From Paenibacillus pabuli (GTDB lineage Bacteria; Bacillota; Bacilli; Paenibacillales; Paenibacillaceae): a stretch of DNA of 64,000 bases. Location of the stretch: the NCBI RefSeq assembly GCF_023101145.1, contig NZ_CP073714.1, positions 5,642,001-5,706,000 on the forward strand, given 5' to 3'. Below the pieces are notes generated by a model. The model searched no databases. It was not told the origin of the DNA and worked only from the letters and a program-made list of their open reading frames with translations. The position numbers and the translations under genes are program-made. Shown piece by piece: positions 61,036-64,000 of the stretch. The first letter of the stretch is position 1. Each line of letters begins with the position of its first letter.

Positions 61036-61070
61036 TTCTTCACATCACCTTGCACCGTCAAAGTAGTAAA

Positions 61071-61120
61071 AGGCAAAACCAAAACAGGTCATTAAAAATG
61101 CCCTGCTTCTGGTTTTGCCT
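61071..61120 (-). terminator. LicT-controlled terminator before licT
   Basis: AGGCAAAACCA and TGGTTTTGCCT arms with inner GCAGGGCAT/TGACCTGT pairing. A T-rich tail follows on the minus strand. The left arm is shared with the RAT. Confidence 0.8.
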
Positions 61121-61139
61121 GATTGAACAGTAACAATCC
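61111..61139 (-). promoter_or_regulatory. RAT antiterminator site before licT
   Basis: On the minus strand GGATTGTTACTG, a short middle, and AGGCAAAACC, matching the RAT consensus. Confidence 0.9.
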
Positions 61140-61267
61140 AGTATTCATTAGCCTTAGGCCCATCTTACCATATAATTATCCATCTGACAATGTTTTTGTG
61201 AAAGCGGTTAATGTGCTTGAATATGACACAAGAAGATGCTGCCCACATATGTCTTTGGAACCAGAAA

Positions 61268-62692
61268 TTAATGATTGTCGGATTTTAGACTTGCGCCGTT
61301 TGTACCAATAACTTCTTTGTACCAATGGAATGATTTTTTCTTGTAACGATCCAATGTACCCGATCCATCGTTGTTGCGATCCACATAAATGAATCCGTAA
61401 CGTTTTTTCATCTCTGCCGTGGATGCACTCACCAGATCGATGCAGCCCCATGCGGTATAACCCATGACTTCAACGCCGTCTTCAATCGCTTCGCCCACTT
61501 GTACCAAGTGATCATTCAGGTATTGAATACGGTAATCATCATTCACCGTTTTGTTGCCATTTTCATCTGTGATCAGTTCATCTACTGCACCCAAACCATT
61601 TTCGACAATAAACAGCGGTTTCTGATAACGATCCCAGTATTTATTCAGCGTTACGCGCAGACCTTGCGGATCAATTTGCCAGCCCCATTCACTAGCTTTG
61701 AGATAAGGATTCTGTACACCTGCAAACAAGTTTCCTTTTCCTTCAATACGCTTCTGCGGGTCACCTGTCTCACAAATACTTACATAGTAACTGAATGAGA
61801 TGAAGTCCACCGTATGTTTCAGAATTTCAGCATCGCCATCTTTAAACTTGATGTTGATATTATTCGCTTTGAAGTAACGATTGATATATTTCGGATAATA
61901 GCCACGTGCATGGATATCAGCAAAGATGTCATTACGCTGTTCTGCATGCATCGCAGCAACCACATCATCCGGATTCGGTGTCAGTGGGTACGTAGGCATA
62001 CTTAGTACCATGCAACCAATTTTCGCTTCAGGCATAATCTCATGACCCAGTTTGACCGCCAGTGCACTTGCCACCAGTTCATGATGAATCGCTTGGTACA
62101 GGTCCTGCTTGGACAGTTCCGCTTTTGGTGTATAAATCCCGCCGCTCATGAATGGTTCTTCCAGAATGGAGTTAATTTCATTGAACGTCAGCCAGTATTT
62201 AACTTTGCCTTTAAAACGGTTAAACAAGACGGTTACATAACGCTCATAGAAATCGATCATTTTACGGTTAACCCAGCCGTCATACGTTTTGGACAAATGC
62301 AGCGGTGTCTCATAATGAGAGATCGTTACAAGGGGTTCAATTCCGTATTTATGGCATTCGTCAAACAAGTCATCATAGAACTGAAGACCTTTTTCGTTTG
62401 GCTCCAATTCATCGCCTTTAGGGAAAATCCGGGACCAGGCGATGGATGTACGGAACACTTTGAAGCCCATTTCAGCAAATAGTTTAACGTCCTCTTTGTA
62501 GCGGTTGTAGAAATCGATACCGATCAATTTCAGGTTATCTTCTGTCGGTCCTTCCGTTCTCGGCGTCGTAATCCCGTGCGGCATTACATCTTGAACAGAC
62601 AGGCCTTTGCCATCGGTGTTATAGGCTCCTTCAAGCTGATTGGCTGCGACTGCGCCGCCCCATAGAAAATCCTTCGGAAATGGTGTTGTCAT
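61268..62692 (-). CDS. bglA: 6-phospho-beta-glucosidase, GH1
   Basis: 474 residues; ATG at 62692 gives proper spacing from AGAGGA, while the ATG at 62701 abuts it. GH1 features: FLWGGAVAANQLEGAY opening, acid/base Glu in YWLTFNEIN, nucleophile Glu in FIVENGLGA, and the phosphate-binding block SASTAEMKKRYGFIYVD that marks enzymes acting on 6-phosphates. It splits phospho-glucosides delivered by BglP into glucose-6-phosphate and aglycone. It lies between two RAT/terminator modules, downstream of a second bglA copy. Confidence 0.95.
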   Translation of the reverse strand: MTTPFPKDFLWGGAVAANQLEGAYNTDGKGLSVQDVMPHGITTPRTEGPTEDNLKLIGIDFYNRYKEDVKLFAEMGFKVFRTSIAWSRIFPKGDELEPNEKGLQFYDDLFDECHKYGIEPLVTISHYETPLHLSKTYDGWVNRKMIDFYERYVTVLFNRFKGKVKYWLTFNEINSILEEPFMSGGIYTPKAELSKQDLYQAIHHELVASALAVKLGHEIMPEAKIGCMVLSMPTYPLTPNPDDVVAAMHAEQRNDIFADIHARGYYPKYINRYFKANNINIKFKDGDAEILKHTVDFISFSYYVSICETGDPQKRIEGKGNLFAGVQNPYLKASEWGWQIDPQGLRVTLNKYWDRYQKPLFIVENGLGAVDELITDENGNKTVNDDYRIQYLNDHLVQVGEAIEDGVEVMGYTAWGCIDLVSASTAEMKKRYGFIYVDRNNDGSGTLDRYKKKSFHWYKEVIGTNGASLKSDNH

Positions 62693-62767
62693 ATCAGTCA
62701 TTCCTCTCTGGTTACGTTATATTCATTCTTTGTTAAAACAGTTGACCCTATGCCTGCGAGCACATCA

Positions 62768-62850
62768 AAAAGCGGACAACGCTCCAACGTAAAGGGCATG
62801 AGATCAGATGGATCACAATAGCCTGCTTTATGTTGGGTTTTGCCCGCTTT
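62768..62850 (-). terminator. LicT-controlled terminator before the first bglA
   Basis: On the minus strand AAAGCGGGCAAAACCCAAC pairs imperfectly with GTTGGAGCGTTGTCCGCTTT. A T-run follows. The left arm overlaps the RAT. Confidence 0.75.
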
Positions 62851-62865
62851 ATGCGGTAACAATCC
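62836..62865 (-). promoter_or_regulatory. RAT antiterminator site before the first bglA
   Basis: On the minus strand GGATTGTTACCGC, then ATAAAGC, then GGGCAAAACC. One base (C for T in TTACCGC) differs from the other copies, paired by a compensating G. Confidence 0.88.
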
Positions 62866-62920
62866 CGAATAGCCCAGTTATTTGGAGAGATCCGGTTTCA
62901 AGAATAGGAATCAGACCAAA

Positions 62921-64000
62921 TTACAACTGCTCGCCATTGCTGGCAATTACGTTTTTGTACCAGTCGAACGAATCTTTTTTGGAACGTTTGAGTGTTCCGT
63001 TACCTTCGTCATCCAGATCAACGTAGATGAAACCATAACGTTTGGACATTTCTGACGTGGACATGCTCACAAGGTCAATCGGGCCCCATGCCGTAAATCC
63101 AATCAGGTCCACGCCGTCTTTGATCGCTTCTTTCATTTGTTCGATGTGTTTCTTCAGGTAGTCCACACGATAGGAGTCATGGATTGAACCGTCTTCTTCG
63201 ACACGGTCATATGCACCCAGACCATTTTCAACAATAAACAACGGTTTCTGGTAACGATCCCAGAAGTTATTCAACGTCACGCGCAGACCGATCGGATCGA
63301 TCTCCCAGCCCCAGTCGGAAGCTTCCAGATAAGGGTTTTTCACGCCACCAGTCAGGTTACCTGTTGTTTCTTCCTTGTCTGCAGATGCAGATTTGGTTAC
63401 GGACATGTAGTAGCTGAAAGAAATGAAATCAACGGTATTGTTCAGCAAGATCTCATCATCGCCTGCTTCTTTTTGAATCACGATGTTGTTTTCTTCAAAA
63501 TAACGAGCCATGTAGTTCGGGTATTGACCACGAGCATGCATATCCGTGAAGAAGAGGTTAATCTGATTCTCATGTTGCGCCAGACGCACATCTACCGGAT
63601 TACAAGTCGCCGGATATGTTTCCATACGAGCGAGCATACAGCCCACTTGTGAACCAGGAATAATCTCATGTGCAAGCTTGGTTACGAGTGCACTCGCTAC
63701 AAATTGGTGATGCAGCGCTTGATATGTCGTTTGCAGCTGGTTGTCCACTTTATCGATCAGGATACCGCCGCCTGTGTATGGGCTAAACAGCATCACGTTG
63801 ATTTCATTAAACGTCAACCAGTATTTCACTTTATTTTTATAACGATTGAACACAGTCTCTGCATATCTCACATAGTGCCCAATCACTTCACGACCTGCCC
63901 AACCATTGTATTTCTGTGTCAGACCGAGCGGTGTTTCGTAGTGAGACAGGGTTACCAGCGGTTCAATGCCGTATTTCAACAATTCGTCGAAGACGTCGTC
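62921..64000 (-). CDS. 6-phospho-beta-glucosidase, GH1, second copy, 5' end outside window
   Basis: 360 residues are present and the frame is open to the right edge (DDVFDELLKYG at the border). Catalytic residues lie in YWLTFNEIN and FIVENGLGAYD, the phosphate-binding block is SMSTSEMSKRYGFIYVD. It is clearly paralogous to the adjacent bglA and encoded upstream on the same strand. Differences are concentrated in the loop regions around the active site, so the two may prefer different aglycones. Transcription continues into the RAT-controlled bglA downstream. Confidence 0.93.
   Translation of the reverse strand, partial: DDVFDELLKYGIEPLVTLSHYETPLGLTQKYNGWAGREVIGHYVRYAETVFNRYKNKVKYWLTFNEINVMLFSPYTGGGILIDKVDNQLQTTYQALHHQFVASALVTKLAHEIIPGSQVGCMLARMETYPATCNPVDVRLAQHENQINLFFTDMHARGQYPNYMARYFEENNIVIQKEAGDDEILLNNTVDFISFSYYMSVTKSASADKEETTGNLTGGVKNPYLEASDWGWEIDPIGLRVTLNNFWDRYQKPLFIVENGLGAYDRVEEDGSIHDSYRVDYLKKHIEQMKEAIKDGVDLIGFTAWGPIDLVSMSTSEMSKRYGFIYVDLDDEGNGTLKRSKKDSFDWYKNVIASNGEQL

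Noticed and set aside
1..64000. CRISPR arrays, tRNA or rRNA genes, transposases, phage modules
   Set aside because: Looked for throughout; no spaced direct repeats, cloverleaf-like sequences or transposase motifs were found.

Overview
The window looks like a chromosomal segment of a Paenibacillus-type Firmicute. Evidence seen in the sequence: strong AAGGAGG-type ribosome sites with frequent TTG and GTG starts, LicT-type antitermination sites (RAT) before beta-glucoside genes, Fur boxes, an S-layer-homology remnant, a pectate lyase and a collagen-like surface protein. The genus is an inference. No rRNA, tRNA, CRISPR array, complete insertion sequence or prophage was found. Gene density is normal, with an unusual number of decayed gene fragments.

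Layout. 1-5.1 kb: end of an aminotransferase, a Fur-boxed siderophore uptake pair (lipoprotein receptor plus fused double permease, no ATPase) and a CueP-type copper protein. 5.2-9.7 kb: TetR regulator, SDR oxidoreductase, a truncated uppS pseudogene, an alpha/beta hydrolase and a collagen-like protein. 10-16.2 kb: a tandem-MerR regulator, a second iron locus (AraC fused to a binding-protein domain, Fur box, lipoprotein receptor, ferredoxin-NADP reductase-like flavoprotein) and a PTS EIIBC whose EIIB lacks the phosphorylation cysteine. 16.3-19.1 kb: a 910-residue protein with a diadenylate-cyclase-like domain followed by TPRs. 19.2-28 kb: class III hybrid cluster protein, Ca2+ P-type ATPase, MFS pump, a DUF2625/SMI1-KNR4 pair and a beta-helix lipoprotein. 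28-31 kb: a soluble chemoreceptor and an RsbQ-like hydrolase in an operon with a PAS-GGDEF diguanylate cyclase. 31-37.2 kb: SUKH-like protein, DUF1697, Hsp20, a PchR-like AraC regulator with an MFS exporter behind a Fur-like box, and an AT-rich patch encoding a secreted protein. 37.2-48 kb: carboxylesterase with a frameshifted S-layer-type N terminus, alkaline phosphatase, VOC protein, acyltransferase-like protein, membrane chemoreceptor, pectate lyase, and an ECF sigma/anti-sigma pair. 48.4-54.9 kb: NmrA remnant, divergent MDR/XRE pair, divergent hydrolase/MarR pair with twin operators, a three-gene immunity-like cassette and a PilZ protein. 55-58 kb: ankyrin protein overlapping an NCS2 permease, with a divergent LysR. 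58.1-64 kb: a beta-glucoside operon (two bglA paralogues, licT, bglP) with three RAT/terminator modules.

How the genes work together. Iron acquisition recurs three times with Fur-type sites. Beta-glucoside use is controlled by LicT at several points in one operon. Cyclic-di-GMP signalling is represented by a synthase tied to an RsbQ-like ligand sensor and by a PilZ effector. The best candidates for undescribed biology are the DAC-like/TPR protein, the cysteine-less PTS permease, the RsbQ/PAS-GGDEF module, the immunity-like cassette, and the ankyrin/permease pair.
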